Below, piece after piece: positions 1-14,000 of a stretch of 64,000 nt of DNA. The stretch is from Nautilus pompilius (Eukaryota; Mollusca; Cephalopoda; Nautilida; Nautilidae), in assembly GCA_018389105.1 (NCBI GenBank), contig JACATO010002451.1, positions 568,001 to 632,000 on the forward strand. The letters run 5' to 3'. Positions within the stretch are counted from its first letter, which is position 1; every line of letters starts with the position of its first letter. The notes under the pieces are model-generated. The model was not told the origin of the DNA and ran no database searches. It saw nothing but the letters and a program-made list of their open reading frames with translations. The translations under genes and the position numbers were made by a program.

Positions 1-295
1 ATATAAAGTTTACCTCTATTAATAACTACCAGTAAACATTAATTTCATCTTCATCTATAATTACCAGTAAACATGTAATGGCCAATTATATGAATAAATT
101 CCATTAAATACTTGTAAAGTTTATCTTTATCACTGAGTACGTAATGTTGACCCATATCACTAAATTCCACTAAATATTATACAGAGTTAATCTTTATCAG
201 TAAATGCTACTACATGTTAGGTAAAGTTCATCTTCATTAATAAATACAAGTAAATATTATGTAAAGTTCACTTCTGTGGCTAAATACCAGTTTTA
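1..295. repeat. Degenerate tandem repeat, unit about 40 bp
   Basis: The stretch repeatedly returns to a phrase of the form GTAAAGTTCATCTTTATTAA followed by TAAATACCAGTAAATATTAT, with the copies at about 185-295 the clearest. Earlier copies are more diverged and spaced irregularly. It is AT-rich and encodes nothing. A related phrase occurs again near 13.95 kb. The array is cut by the left window edge, so its full size is unknown. Confidence 0.55.
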
Positions 296-3200
296 ACCAA
301 AATAAAAGCGAGTAGTTTAGTATCTTAACCGATGCTTTTCTCCAGCGATTTCATCAACTTTATGATGCCATCGATTATCGTTGTCGCACATCTTCGTGTT
401 AGAAAACCGCAGAATTCAAACACAAACCTAAAGCCTCACCCCAGCACAAATAAGATAAACAGTCTTCGCCAATAATAAAAGACAGAAACCCGTATGAATT
501 TGCTGTCTGTTTTAAATGATTTATGGTCGCCATCGAAAATAGTCGCTGGCTCTATGTTAGATCTTCACGGACCCAAAGTAGGATAACATTGCTTGATTAA
601 GTTTAAGATAATTAATCAGAATTTCTCTTTTGTTCTGGGGTTTCTTGAGAAAAGTCGGGAGTTTAAATTTGAATTAATTCGCTGACTTCCTTGAAGTCTC
701 ATTCTTCTTTTTTTTATTGCTATTTCTGTAGTTTTCTGGATTTTGAAGAACAAATAAACAGATTAACCCTGCACCCGACCAGTGTTTGCGGCTACCCGCA
801 ATAACCAGGACAAATGGCTACTGCAAACATTTAATACAAATTAACACCGCTACAGTTCTCAGAACTGCTCCCTGATGATGATGACATATGGATAAGCAGC
901 CGCCCAAATGCTAAATAGAGGGTAGGAAATGCGTTACCAATGAGACTCGGTTTTAAAGATACCAAAATTATTAATTTGAAAATTACTACGATGCTGGCCA
1001 TAATCTAAACACATCTTCTGCTCTGTGCAGGCGGTATCCCACACTATACATCGCTGTTAAACAGAATGGATCGCGTTTTCAATGCACACGGATTTACAAG
1101 TTCGACATTTAATTTCGTATACAGCGAGAGATTTGTCAAGAGTCAATTCGTTCTTTAAAATTGAAAACTCGTTTCAATTTTGAAATCTGTACAGAAATGA
1201 AGTCTCAGACATTTGTATAAACAGCATTGGATACTCTTAATAAGATACATTCCTCTTTGGCCGTTCCAAACATGCAGACCAGACAGATAGGTTGCATATT
1301 TTTTAACAATATAAACCGCAGGTTCACGTCGGAAGATTAGGGGGAAAACTTTGAACATACAACGATTTAAGCAAATTTGCATCGATCATCAAATGTAGTA
1401 GAGACGGAGCCGATTTCAAATGCTCTAAAAATTAAGATAAAAATGAGATTTTTTTTAAAAAATGAAAGGGGAATAAGTTAAAAAATGCTATTTTATGTTT
1501 AACTAAAAGTGATTTGAGGGGGCTGGCAGCGATCGAAACTCCTGGTACACAGTAAACCCAAAATTCAGACTAGTTGTGAATAAGCCGTTGTTGCTGTCCT
1601 TCAATTCGGTGTTGCGTCTTTGGTCTACGTCAACAATGAAGTCTGTTTAGCTCGGGTCCTGACTAAATGCTGTTTGTTTTATTTCTTTTAAGCAGTTTCG
1701 TTTCGCCATCACTCGCCAAGCATTTCACGTTTTTAAAGGACTATGTCGGAGCGGTTTGTTAGCGTAGCCGTGCTCGGTTGTCATGGTTCCTGGAGGGTCT
1801 CTAGTGGCTTGGTGCTGTGTTTGCTTTCCCGCCAGTGGTCGGATGCCTCTCGCTTATTTATGTCCGGTTCATTCTATACCAGCCTCAGCGTGCTGTACCA
1901 AGAGCTGGGTTTGTTAGGTTGGAGCGGGTTATATGAAAAGTTGTGTATGTATAATACATTAGCCGTCCGTGGCTTGTTTTTGTAAGGGCCGTCAGATTCG
2001 GGGCAATCATCGAACAGCTCAAGCGGTGTAGGATCGACGCGGAATTCTTAGCACATGACAATTAGATGGCCTTTACGCGCTCCAGGACCTGCAGGAATTT
2101 GTTCTCATATCCGTCTAATACTTACCCCACATCATCTTCAGCTGCGATTCCGAGAGGCCGACGTTGGGGCGTTCTTTCCTACCTATCAATCGCGATTTCA
2201 CCTGAGTATCACCGGTGAACGACCGAGGATGTGATTGTCGTTATCAACGTGTGAGCGAGTTCTGTAGACTGACAGATGAGCAAAGCACCATGGTCTTGGG
2301 GTGAGATTAGTTTTGGAACCACCATAGCTTCTGGGAAAATAATTCGTGTCCATTACCGAGAACTTCATACATCTTTTGCAAAAATAACGCGTGGCCTCAA
2401 GCTGCCGGATCATATTCGCACCAACCCCATCAGCGAGTCAGCCCTGTTCTCCCGTGGTCCAACTCATCTGGAATGTTTAATTTCTGATCACCCTACCACA
2501 TCGATCGAGAAACTCTTGGGTTCAGGATTCTTCGCCCAGGTATGCACAAGATCGAACGAAAGCTAGTTGTCTGGAGCAATTCGCTAAATCAATATCATTC
2601 GAGAGCTATTGACTCTTTGTAACCGCATTGGACACTGCCTCTCAGGTCCTAATACAAGTCCATAGAAGTGTCAGGTACGATCTCGTAAACAGATTCAGAT
2701 ACAACGCGCATTTTCTTTCTAATCCTTTAAATGGTAAATACGGTCTTACACTGCACCCGAAGGTCTTCTTTAAGAATCATGGTAGATAAAAAAAAAAACC
2801 CCGCTTCGGCGAAGCAGCAAAATTATAAGTAAAAATTCCCACGCCCATTGTATCCATGGATACATGTTGACGTCAAGACAGTTGCAGTTTCATTCTTCGC
2901 CGCCAGCGCTTAAAGGACTTCGGAGATAAGACAAATACGACTGGTAAACATGACACGTGTACGATGCTACGGAAATCGGACGACTGCTGTATCTGTTTTC
3001 CTTCAAAAGCCTGACGTATCCAAGTGATCTATCAAGCATGCTAAGGTTTCCGATACCTAGTGGTTGATTAGGGAATTGATGGAGTTTTATCTAATATTGT
3101 TTCTTGTGTTCGTGTGTTGGGGAGGGTTTACCCTTTTTTGAAAATTTTGCTCGAGCGGAAGAGATCAGGTTCGTAAGGGTCCTAATCACGTGGTTGCAGG

Positions 3201-6200
3201 TGGAGCGCGATACTCGCCCGACTGGTATCCCTCGCAGCATGTGCGCAGATAATGAACAACCGTGAATAACACACGTATATAATGCATATACACAATGCAT
3301 TATTACAATCCTATACGTTTGTCATATAATATTTTTGTTCCAGCACTCATAGTATTTACCACACTACACTGATGTCGCTGCCTGTACTTTTATATTCTTC
3401 GTGCAGGTGTTGCACTTTCTGATTGCTTGCATGACAACCAATCACAGCCGATTATATCAGCACGTGACTCTACAGCGAAGCATTTCGATTTTACACACGA
3501 GATGTGATTCTATCAAATGCCATTTGAACTTTATACCAAGTATTTTTCGTTTCCATAATTATTTACAATACTCTGCGTGTGTCGGCCTGCTGAACTGTAA
3601 TCTCCTGGTGGGGTCTGGCGCGTCCGCCATTATCCTGTCTCTTTTCCGGGCATGGTAGTCGCCTCGATTTTTATAGTCCGCTTTGCCGACCGACATGATT
3701 AAGAACAGGGTACCACCACCACCCATTCCCTTTTTGCCCGCGGAGTTCGAAAGCGGCGTCACCCTGGTCACGTGCTCGTGTTACCGGTTGTAAGTTCAGA
3801 CCCGCTCCCTCCATCTACTGAACCTCTGTTGGTCGCGGGTGCTTCCCACATCAACTATCTTTCACGCTACCTCGGTATAAATGCTCTGCGTCGTGGTTGG
3901 AAACAGGACGTTCAAAGGGAATTGTTGATTCGTTTGATTTTTATAGTGATAAAATAAGTTATTTCCGTGTCAGCCCGAAAAGTTGGCATTCTAATCATGG
4001 CTGACGTTTATCTTCAGTGGCACGGTCATCGGTACCCGCTTATCCTCATCCGCAGCTCTTCGCTGGCACCGACAGATTCGCAAAACCAACATAAACGTCT
4101 TTGACTGGGTTCAAACAAAGTCCCCCGGTCCAGGAAATATGTAAAAACCACACTGTGGTCGAAAGCCAGCCATTTACTGGTTAGAAGTAAGTAGAGACAC
4201 CTACCGGCCCACCATCACGGGTATTTATTAAAGAACTGCTCTAACCATCCATCATTACATTTTATGCCTGTTTTGATCCTTTTTAAAACTTCTGTATGGA
4301 CTCCTACCTTATAAAGAGAAACGTTTGTTAGATATTTGCGAACCTACCATATCAAGAAGACTGCCTCGAGGAATTGGCAGAGTTTCGACGCAGGTTGTCC
4401 GAGCCCTAGCGCCCTGTCAGGTTCACCGCGGCGGGGAAATGGCGTCTTACTCGCCGCCCGACGTGGGAAGGATGGATTCTTCACCGTAGCCTACAGCTCC
4501 AGATACTTCTGCAGCAGCAGCTGGACGGTATATTTCTCTCAATTTTTTCTCTTTCTTAAATTCACTCTCGACGCAAGAGAGAAGCCGGGTTGGTTATTTT
4601 CCGGACTAACTGGCTATAAGTCTCGATTACAGAATTACCAACACCGACAGACATTTCGCCACGTGACCGCCATTCACTCTTAACGAGAATTTTAATCTCT
4701 CCCATGAAACGCAAAGCGTCTACATGTTCCCGGCACCCGTCGGTTTCCCTGAACAACCGGGGCTGTAAAACCACTTAAAAGAGATTTTTTGAAAAAAAAA
4801 AAAAGACACAAACAAACATGGAGCCAAAGTAGTAATTGAACCGTTTTGTCTGGAGTAGCATGGGTACTACTGGCCCAGGCCCTTTATTTAGACCCATACT
4901 CTTTCCTGGTTCCGTCAGCACGACGGTGCACTTTGTTTTCTCGTGTATTTGTCACCTATCGCCTTTCTATTTTCATTTTCCTGTAGGTATTGGGTTCGAC
5001 TCGTGGTTTATCCGGCACAGAATGATTTCTTATCGCCCTAACTTGCGCCTGACATGACAAGTGGCTAATTAGCCGGCTGGAACAGGTCTGCTCGGGCTTA
5101 TTGAAAATCCATGCTATTGTCAAGAACTAATGTTCATCGGAAAACTTGAAAGGGGGAGGGTTAAGCGCGAATCTGTAACGTTTACATGCACTCAATAATA
5201 CTTATACCGGAACCGGAACAATAAACTGTAGAGGAAGGAAGTTGTTTCCAGAACATTCATCTCCGCAGGCTTTCGATTTCAGATTTCTCTGCTTCCTTTT
5301 TTGCATGTGTTTTTCCGAGACTTTAGCTTTCAAATACGAGTTTACTCCCTTTGTTGTTTAAACCGGCTGGCGAAGCATTTTTGCAGATTTTGGCGACGTT
5401 TAACTACGAACAGCGCCAATAATATCGGCGGTAGCTTTGTATTTTTTATGTGAACGGTAGACGAGTCGGATGTAAAATCTAAGGCGTGACGACGACGGTT
5501 TGGATTTTAATCCGTTGGGTGGCGCTGCGAACCACGAGGCCTTTGTAGTATAAAAATAAGAAAGTGAATACTTATCACCAATTTGTATAAAAAAAACAAC
5601 CAAAAAACGAGAGAATTTAAGAACGACGCAATGATTTACAGCATTGGAAAGGGTTAAAGGAAGTGCTGGTGTTCATCAAAGTAGTGGTAACAAAAACAGC
5701 TAATTAATCCTCTGTTCAAAGATCATTCAGGATTTTGTCCTGGGGATGTTTTCCGATTGCATAATTGTTCACCTGCCCACGAAAATAGAAATAAGCAGTT
5801 ATTTTGAAATCTTCTTGTAATTATCTGTCATAGCTGAAATCATCCAGGTGTATTTAATAATATCATAATATCCGTGCAGCTGCGACTGCCAGGTCCATCC
5901 ATGCCAGGGCAGGTTTTCTCGTGAGACGTATCACCCGCACGTTTATCCAGGTGTTGTCTAAATGAGGCGGAATTTAACGGGGTAAAGACCAGAACATCTA
6001 GAGACACGTCGTCACCCCATCCTATCGAATTACTTTCGGTTTTTCTGGACCGGAATTCTACCGATCTTCGCTTTCGAATCATCTTTAATCTGGACCGCGT
6101 TACCAAAGTAAACGCGGAGATCCCATTAGACTAGAAGGAAGTAGGATGACATCACGTATTTTTCATGTGGGTTGGATAAATCATCCACTTCTGGGGGCCC

Positions 6201-6701
6201 TAATTGAAACTTGAATCGAATTTCTCTCGCATGTTGTTGCTGTATGGAGAAAAACGTTTGTCTCTCTCTGTGACGAGGAATAACTTCTGGGGCGGTTTAG
6301 ACTCCACTTTAACGCTTCGCTTGGTTTGGTATTGAAAAAAGAACAGGATTTCTGCGAAGTTACAAGAAAATTTCTGTCCTTTTTTATCAAGATAAACTGA
6401 ATCTCATTAGCTCTCCAAGTGCCATCATTTGAGAGTCAGTGCGTGAATTTCCTTAGTAGATAGATATGAGCCAATTGCGTGCGTGCGTGTGTTTGAGACG
6501 CGTCTGTTCTTCATTATCTCGCAGAAAAAAGACGTTGATCTGTGCATCGCGTTAATCCCATAACAGTTTGGGCAGGAATTCAAATGAAATTCTTCTCCTT
6601 TTTTTTGGTAAGGTATTAAAATAAGAATCCTAAAACAAAAGAAGGTGGAGGCAGAAGTTGACACTTGATCGAATCCAGCTCAAGTTGCTTTCGGAATGCA
6701 A

Positions 6702-6704
<3 letters not shown>
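296..6704. other. Gene-poor intergenic DNA
   Basis: No open frame here has recognisable protein similarity, coding bias or convincing splice sites. The longest frames are about 70-115 codons and look like chance. CpG is frequent, unlike the introns at the right end of the window. Apart from the palindrome pair at 2849-2876, I see no defined feature. Confidence 0.6.
2849..2876. other. Two adjacent perfect palindromes
   Basis: A 16-bp perfect palindrome (TGTATCCATGGATACA, 2849-2864) is followed after two bases by a 10-bp palindrome containing TGACGTCA (2867-2876). The second is a full CRE/ATF-type site. Whether either binds a protein cannot be told from sequence. Confidence 0.6.

Positions 6705-6782
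<78 letters not shown>
6705..6782. repeat. (CT)n microsatellite
   Basis: An essentially pure run of about 39 CT dinucleotides. Short open frames of Ser-Leu or Glu-Arg across it are artefacts of the repeat. Confidence 0.98.
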
Positions 6783-6787
<5 letters not shown>

Positions 6788-7019
6788 TACGAAGTGGAGG
6801 GGACATGGCTGATCCCTTTGAAAGTTACTCTTGTCCTCTCTCTGTCGTGCCATTCGGCGGGTAGCCAATGTATGTATTTCTTGTATACTGCTCTTGAACT
6901 ACCTATTTTCTTCACCCTAAGCAGAATCTCAACCATTCTCAGGACATACATTAAACAATAAGAAAACCATTTCTAAATAAAAGAAATTCAAAAGTCTGCA
7001 AATCTAAAAATGAGCTTAT

Positions 7020-7189
<170 letters not shown>

Positions 7190-7509
7190 CATCGCCGTTA
7201 TCAAATGACTTGAAAGCCAACATTTTTCTAGAAACATTTTCCCATTACCTGATATACTCGTATATTCCTTGTGCCCTCTCGTTTTAGGTTTCTTTTCATT
7301 TTTAATGAACTCATCCGTCAAGTAAAATAATCCAAAATACCTGTTCGATATTTCCCCTCGGTGTTTTAATGACCTGTCTTGTATTATTTACGCCGACGGC
7401 TTCATTGGAAACGCCTTACGTCACATCCAATACATTCGTTCATGGGCGAGGTAACAACCATAGAGGCTGGTGTACATGCATATATGTAAAAGAAAACACA
7501 TCCTAAATA

Positions 7510-7700
7510 CACAGTGGCTAATCTGCTTGACTGCCGATGGCGAGAATCCCTGCTCGGGTTCGATTTTTCTGCCGAACCATCATGGCGGCTGGATAGCGCC
7601 GTCTACCGGATAAGCGCAGCACTATGCTTTCTAAACAACGTAATCTCACTTGTAGAGACTGATAAAGAACAAGAACAACAACAGCAACAAAAAGATAATC
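7510..7700 (+). mobile_element. tRNA-derived SINE-like copy
   Basis: A tRNA-like head beginning near 7512 has an A-box-like segment (AGTGGCTAATCTGC) and a B box (GGGTTCGATTT at about 7556). A body then ends in a CAA/CAG-rich tail (about 7665-7695). The body contains a segment near 7605-7626 resembling the tail of the copies at 44.1 and 46.6 kb. The sequence has drifted, and no target duplication was identified. Confidence 0.5.
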
Positions 7701-9180
7701 TAGGGAATTAGAAGAAGCGAGTAGTACAACCTACATCTAAGGATGAAGAGTTCTGGTAGGAGCTTCCTGCACGATAGTGTTGCCAGCCGTCTGACATTCA
7801 GTCTGTCCTAAGAGAAACCACTCTGCTCTGCGAAGGGAGATAAACCAAGTCAGTTTTGAAAAATTGCAGGATCGGACTCTTGTTGTGTAAAGATTTCCGT
7901 ATGCACGGGGTTAGAAATTGTGAGTCCATCATACAGACATTTTTATGTATTCTAGCAAACAGAAACAAAAATATCAGGTAGACCACACATCAGGACGTTC
8001 CCAATATTGAAACAGTTTATTTGCTTACTAAACAGTAAATACTTCTCTCGTTGTTGGAAGGTGGGAACCACGGTAAGGAATTAGGTGGTAAGAAACTACC
8101 TCAAATGAAGAGAAGTACTAAAAATATGGGGGGAACCCAACGACGCATCAAACGATGCCCTGACGGAATTCCATGGCTGGTCTGTGGGAGATTTTGATAA
8201 TTCTCTTTTGCGAGAATCCCGTAAATATCTTTCAGGTATCCATCTGTAAAGCTAGCAAAACTATCCCTTACTTTAACGTTTCCACCACCCAGACCAGACG
8301 CAGATCTCCTGATATTTGTCCCCGCTCTTTCTTGTATCGTGCTGTCGCCCCTTAGAACCAAATATTTCAAACCGGATTTCATCCGACTCCAATACATCGC
8401 TCCATCGCTCGAAGACGTATTTTCCATGTTAGTTAACCCAGTCACGTCGCGTTTATTCCTAGCCGCCACTTGTCTAATCAATCCAACATCGCCCCGAGCC
8501 AGCTGACATCGTTCTACAAATGTATGCAAGCGTATTTCCCCTGTAACTGCAACTTCTACAATTTTCCTTTGGGAGAAACCAGCTTCATGAGGACAAATAG
8601 TGGATAAATATGCCTTGTTTCCTATTGATCTGCCAAACAAATCAAGAGCAGTCATCATTGTTGGAGTCCATTAACATACATACATAGTTTATTTGATTTC
8701 AGATGGTATATATTACTTTGATAATGGAGTTTAATTAATAATAAGGTCTTAACAAGGTCTTTTCGCGCGGTGTGCTCATAATTTTGAATGCCAGTGTGTG
8801 TTTGTGTGTGTTTAGCACAGTTATTGTCTGAGACAAAATTAACAGTTATTGGAAATCGTCCCCACGCTTAACGAGCACCTGCTGTAGCTGAGTATGCGCG
8901 AGGAAACTCTTCTCTAATCTATGGGAAGGTGTGAAATACGACCAATGAAACAGTGGGGGAGATTTGCAGGAGGACGTTGATACCATACAGATAAATGCTT
9001 TAAAATGGGTGGGAGACCCACTAATACCATAACAAACCAAATCAGACCTCACAAAAAATCACTTGGAGCAGAGGTAGCATTGGTAGAGAACAGGCTGCTA
9101 AAGTAAACGATGGCAAAAACACTGCTACCTCCAGATAGACCGGAAGCAAACAAACCTATAAAGAGTTTTAACTGAACGGC

Positions 9181-9184
<4 letters not shown>
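7701..9184. other. Gene-poor DNA with one unexplained 185-codon open frame
   Basis: The largest open frame, 8101-8658 on the minus strand, encodes 185 residues that I do not recognise. It has no obvious domain, signal peptide, low-complexity tract or splice context. Nothing else is supportable in this stretch. Confidence 0.5.

Positions 9185-9258
<74 letters not shown>
9185..9258. repeat. (CT)n microsatellite
   Basis: CT dinucleotide run with a few interruptions (GCT and CCT). Confidence 0.97.
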
Positions 9259-9284
9259 CTTGTCTCTTTTTAGAATGCTGAATG

Positions 9285-9385
9285 GTGTCATAATTGTGCA
9301 TAATGTTGCATACCATCATGCGCTGTGTCTGTTGTATGGCGTCACAGACATGCATAATGTTGTATGATGCCATAGCTGTTTAGCG
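9285..9385. repeat. Duplicated imperfect hairpin segment
   Basis: Two related copies of a phrase containing TGCATAATGTTG lie about 55 bp apart. The second lies inside an inverted repeat: TATGGCGTCA pairs with TGATGCCATA at 9 of 10 positions around a loop of about 20 bases. It may be a small hairpin-forming repeat. No gene is associated with it. Confidence 0.45.
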
Positions 9386-10506
9386 TTCAGCGGTAGGTGG
9401 CAACTCTACCAGTCGCGATTCAGACGTCACTACATCTTTCTGCCATCGTCAAAAAAGCTGGAAAACATACGATGGCGGTCTCCGAAGTAACGATAACGAT
9501 GAAGACAGAGAATCATCATCGAAACGTAGATTGTTTAGTTAGTTTTACTAACAAGATGGTGGGAAATTCCCGGACCCACTGACTGGATTCTAACGACGAA
9601 TTTTTTTCAGATCATTAATATCAGAAACTTTAACTGATTATTTTATAAACGCATTTAGCGGCTATATATTAGTAATTTTATTATTAAAACTAAATCATGA
9701 ATAACCGTAATATATGTGGAAATGTGAGGTGAGACTAAGAAAGCTTTTTGTAGCGGTGATCGATTTCTGTCAATCCGGAAGACTTCAGGCAGCTGACGTT
9801 ACCCTCACTGGTTTCTCTCAAGACCTCACTCGAACCCCAAAGCCAACTGACTGGAATATGAATTTACCTTCATCAGAACGGGCGGGCGGCGACCCACGAT
9901 GTCGCACCAGATCTAACGGTCAGCAAGTCGAAGCCGGTGTCGGCGCTCGAGGATATCTTGTGACCAGTCCCGCTTCGTCAGCTTTAACACGGAAGAAAGG
10001 GTTCGGTCCGAACCCTTTTAATCAGTGGCGCCAACGGTGTTTTTTTAAATACGTCCGTGGCCACGCAGTGCTGTTTGTTTTATGGCTGTCATTTTCTCTG
10101 CGCTATTACATACCTGGGTGGAAAACAAGAGTTCTTCATTCAGCACACCTAGCGGTCGGAATGGTAAACAGTGTTTTCTGAAACATTAAAGCCGGACTGC
10201 GCTAACTTGTTCATGCGCGCACATCGGCCTTATTTCTGACAAACAAGCAACAGAGTTGCTTGCCTTTCTCTGAGTCACAAAGTTTTAAAATCCCGAGAGA
10301 GGGAAGCACCCGTTTTAGTTTCTAGCGCATGTGATTTCGTTCTTCTATTGAAAGAAAACTGCGATTAAAATTGTAATTACTTTTAATTCCCCTCGGAATT
10401 TCCCAAATGCAAAAAAATATATATAATAATAAATAAGAGTAAACAAAACAACAGAAACGAGACCTAGTGTTATATACGAAGTCAGAGGAACGGGATGATT
10501 AGAATT

Positions 10507-10530
10507 TTAGTTAATTTATAAATTAACTAA
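10507..10530. other. 24-bp perfect AT palindrome
   Basis: Both halves of TTAGTTAATTTA / TAAATTAACTAA pair perfectly with no spacer. In AT-rich DNA such palindromes arise fairly easily, so function is not implied. Confidence 0.75.
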
Positions 10531-11261
10531 TTTTTTCGCTCTTTCTCGGTAGTTATTAACGTATTACTCAAACTTAACGTAATATTTCACCATAACTGAA
10601 TCACTCGCCAAATAAACTAAGAGATGAGATATTATTCCATTTTAGACTGCAACAAAATGTAACATTTTCATAATAAACAGCAACCTGATCGATAACGGAA
10701 ACCATTTATGAAATCACTTGTTCTGTGCGATGGCTCATCGCCCTCTTATTATAATCAAACAATTTTTTAAAATGTATATCGAATTTTTAAAAAAAAATTA
10801 ATAAATGGTCACAGACAAGCGTCTAAACTATATTTAAAAAAAAATTAATAAATAAGTTATACTAAACGTTTGCTATAAATAAGGTTTTAAATAAAGATGT
10901 GTGCTACACACTCGACTATTATACGCAACATGCCTTGTATAAGAACATGGGCTAATCTTAAAGGATACTGCTTTGTAGTTTTTCACATTCTTAACAGGGA
11001 AGTGACCAAAAGTGGAAAACGTGACTCTGAAATCTAATACGCAAATAACCGATTTCCGAAGAAACTCCATGAACCACGACGATAAGTGACTCGACTAGAA
11101 GTATTCAAAGACAGACAATTAGTAGTAGTCTTGGGTACAGCATCAAGCTAAATTTTGAAGACAGATTTTGCTACTGGTTCTCTAAACTTTTGGACGTGGC
11201 TGCCTAGTACATCAGAATTTCTTACACAAAGTGTTTCTCATACAATCAGCGCGTTATGCAT

Positions 11262-11420
11262 GAGTGCGGATTATGCAAAGCAAAAATTGTGTTTGTTACT
11301 GTCTCGGGGAGTGCCTGTATCTCACAGCCGGTATCGTGCGAAGTTGCGGATTATGCAAAGTAGTAATTATGTATGGCTGTCTCACCCTGGTATACTTTGT
11401 TAGGGGTGTCACTAGTAAAT
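11262..11420. repeat. Tandem duplication, unit about 82 bp
   Basis: Two successive segments begin with TGCGGATTATGCAAAG (near 11266 and 11346). Both then contain a CTGTCTC phrase and a CTGGTATAC or CCTGTATCTC phrase at matching offsets. The copies have diverged. Confidence 0.5.
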
Positions 11421-13951
11421 GGATTTCATCCTGAGGACTATTGCATTAGAGTGCGAATTAAAGACTGTAAGAAGTGCGGTTTTCGCACGGGCGTCTGTCT
11501 CTCTACCTTTGCTGTTGATTTCCATGCGCGTGGCTGGTCAGTAGCTAACAGGAAATTGGCGGACCTCCATAAGTGCGCGGACAGTACCGCCAGCAGCCGT
11601 GCCGATAACGCTTCGTTTCCCCTCACGAGCCGCAAATAGAATAAGAAGCACTGCCGTGCGCAACGGTTCGGCGGGTTCTCGACGCCACCGAGACGCGGTT
11701 CGACCTGCAGGAGCTAAGCTCCTTCGCAACATCGCTCCGCCGGGGTTCGTTCATTGTGCGTTTGCGTAGATTCAGCGAAGCCGCTGGTCTCTTGGAAAGA
11801 CGAAGGGATTGATTGAAGGGACAAGCAGTCGCGCGTTGGTGCCGCGGTAATTGTTACCAACAATGTCCGGCTGAAGGGGTACTCTAACTCGTTAATTCCC
11901 GTGAGGGTGCCCGACCTTTTTAAAACCCTTTTCTTGTTACCTCCGGTTTATGGGACTGGGCGGATTCGGTAATTTTGATGTACACCGTGTGGTAAAAGTA
12001 TTAGGAACATCGGCTTGGTGTTTTTTTGGAGGGGAAGCGAGAAGGAATGTTGTTGCTTGCTCGCGTGCAGCTGGTGTTAGTTAAACATTAACAGACGCCT
12101 CATCTTGATGCCACCTCCCCCCAAAAAACAAACAAACAACAAGCGACGGTGTAAGGACAAGCTGTGCCAAGAGAATCAGTTCGCGAATCGACACGTGATC
12201 AAGTAGGTATCTGAAGTCGGATGCGAAGACGCGGTCGACAACAGCACGACATCGGATAGATTTAAATTGGGATCTAGTAGGGCCCCTCGTCGTGGAAGGC
12301 AATCGGGAAGCCATCTCAGATGTTCATTTCCCTTTGCGCCACGAACCTTCAGGCTGCTGCTGATGGTCTCATAAATAATATCGCCAGGTGAGCTCAGTCG
12401 GGGGAACTGGTCAGTTGGCTCCTGTAATTTGTTGTCAGACCGGACAGGTACAAGGCGAGGCAGTGGCAACAGGTAGAAGGCATCAGCGGGGCAGCTAAGA
12501 TTACCGAGATGCAGCAAAGGGGAAAGAAAGACAACTGGGTTTCTCACAAAATGAAAATTGCTCCCACGAGCCAAAATCTTCTTGTTCTCCGTTTTCGTAA
12601 CCAGTTTCCATATTTATGTCGCCAGGTGGCGGGAATGGCGCACAACCGTCTCATGCCAAATTACATGCAAATTTTTTGCTGTTATTTTCTTCTTTAACTC
12701 GTTTACACTCATCAACCGATCCGTTGGTGGCAACGAGCATGGATACATAACAGAGTCACGAAGCTGTACAAAACTGATGACCATGTCCATCTTTGAATAT
12801 TTTGACGTCAACCTTCCTCATTTATTTTTAAGCAATAATTGTCGGAAACATCATCATCTATCGAGACCGCGGGGCTAGGAATTTCGTCCCTCGAAGCTAA
12901 CAGAGCATACGATATAGTTTTACGAAACATTCTTTTGCCACATTGATCTGACAAGCGGCTTATTGGCTTCAGTCAGGGTTGTGGCTTTAACCATAATCTT
13001 ATTACCAAAGACTGCTACCAAAATTAGAAATGTAGCTGTTCATGACGACAGCTCAAAGTCAGTCAGATATAGCAAATAATGACAGCAATCTGGCATCATA
13101 AGAATAGTAATTAATGGAAACAAAGTGAAATACCTAGTAAAATATGACGTCATGCCAATAATAATTAGTGAAAGCATATCCATGATAATCTAACGTCGTG
13201 AATTATCATAAGCTTGACATAATATCGTTCCTAATCAGTAAGAAATCACCCCCATTTATTTGAGCAGTATTTGTACATAAGTGTTCAATCTATATATGTT
13301 TGTATGTACGAGATATGCTCGTTGAGGAAGGCACATTAATTTTTCATTTCTCTGCTATGGGTTTGAGCCACGAACCCACCCAGCCGGATAACTGATGAAT
13401 AAAATCATACATATACGCGTTATGCACTGAGATAATTTTAATATCACAATCGTTTGTTGTTTGTCTTTCTGTCTCCACCTTTTGTTTCAGCGCACCGTGT
13501 ATAAATCTCGAAAAAGGCTGTGAGCTCTCATAGAAAGTTCCCCTCAGGGCTCCCTTATAAACATCGAAACTAATTAAAGTTCTCATTTTCGCGCCACTGA
13601 TGTCGCACTGCACCGTAGGTTATTTAACCCTCTCATTACGGCATCTAATTACTTTTCGCGGTACGAACACCCGCAGTCTGGTATCACACCCTTCTACGTC
13701 ATCAAATAATTGCGCCCGTTCAGTGACGTTCGGTAACTGAATTTCAAGCAACAGTGAAAGAAGAATGAAAGAAACGTTTTGAGCGCACCTGAGTATCACC
13801 TGGAAAGGGGATTTAAAATTAAACTATAGGTATGGGGCTGTCAGACGATCCCGCTGCCTTTACTGTTAGATTTTAGGGCAGTTCTGAAATATTTTATAAC
13901 ATTAAACGATCAATTCAAGGACCGAAATTAGGTAACCGTCCTCACGTGAGA

Positions 13952-14000
13952 GATGGTAAATATCAAGTAAATGTTATGTAAACTTGGGTTTTATTAATTA
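13952..14000. repeat. Isolated copy of the 1-295 repeat phrase
   Basis: The phrase GTAAATATCAAGTAAATGTT followed by ATGTAAACTTGGGTTTTATT parallels the units of the left-edge array. It suggests a dispersed repeat family and not purely local tandem growth. Confidence 0.35.

Larger units (their letters stand above)
9386..13951. other. Gene-poor intergenic DNA
   Basis: Frames of up to 155 codons occur (9714-10181) but show no recognisable similarity and overlap frames on the other strand. A palindrome at 10507-10530 and a tandem duplication at 11262-11420 are listed separately. Confidence 0.55.

Noticed and set aside
8101..8658. 185-codon open frame on the minus strand
   Set aside because: The longest unexplained non-repeat frame in the window, but the protein is not recognisable, has no domain-like pattern, and lacks promoter, splice or polyadenylation context. 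It is probably chance or an unreadable repeat relic.
9714..10181. 155-codon plus-strand frame
   Set aside because: Mixed-composition chance frame without motif, and no coding bias relative to flanking DNA.
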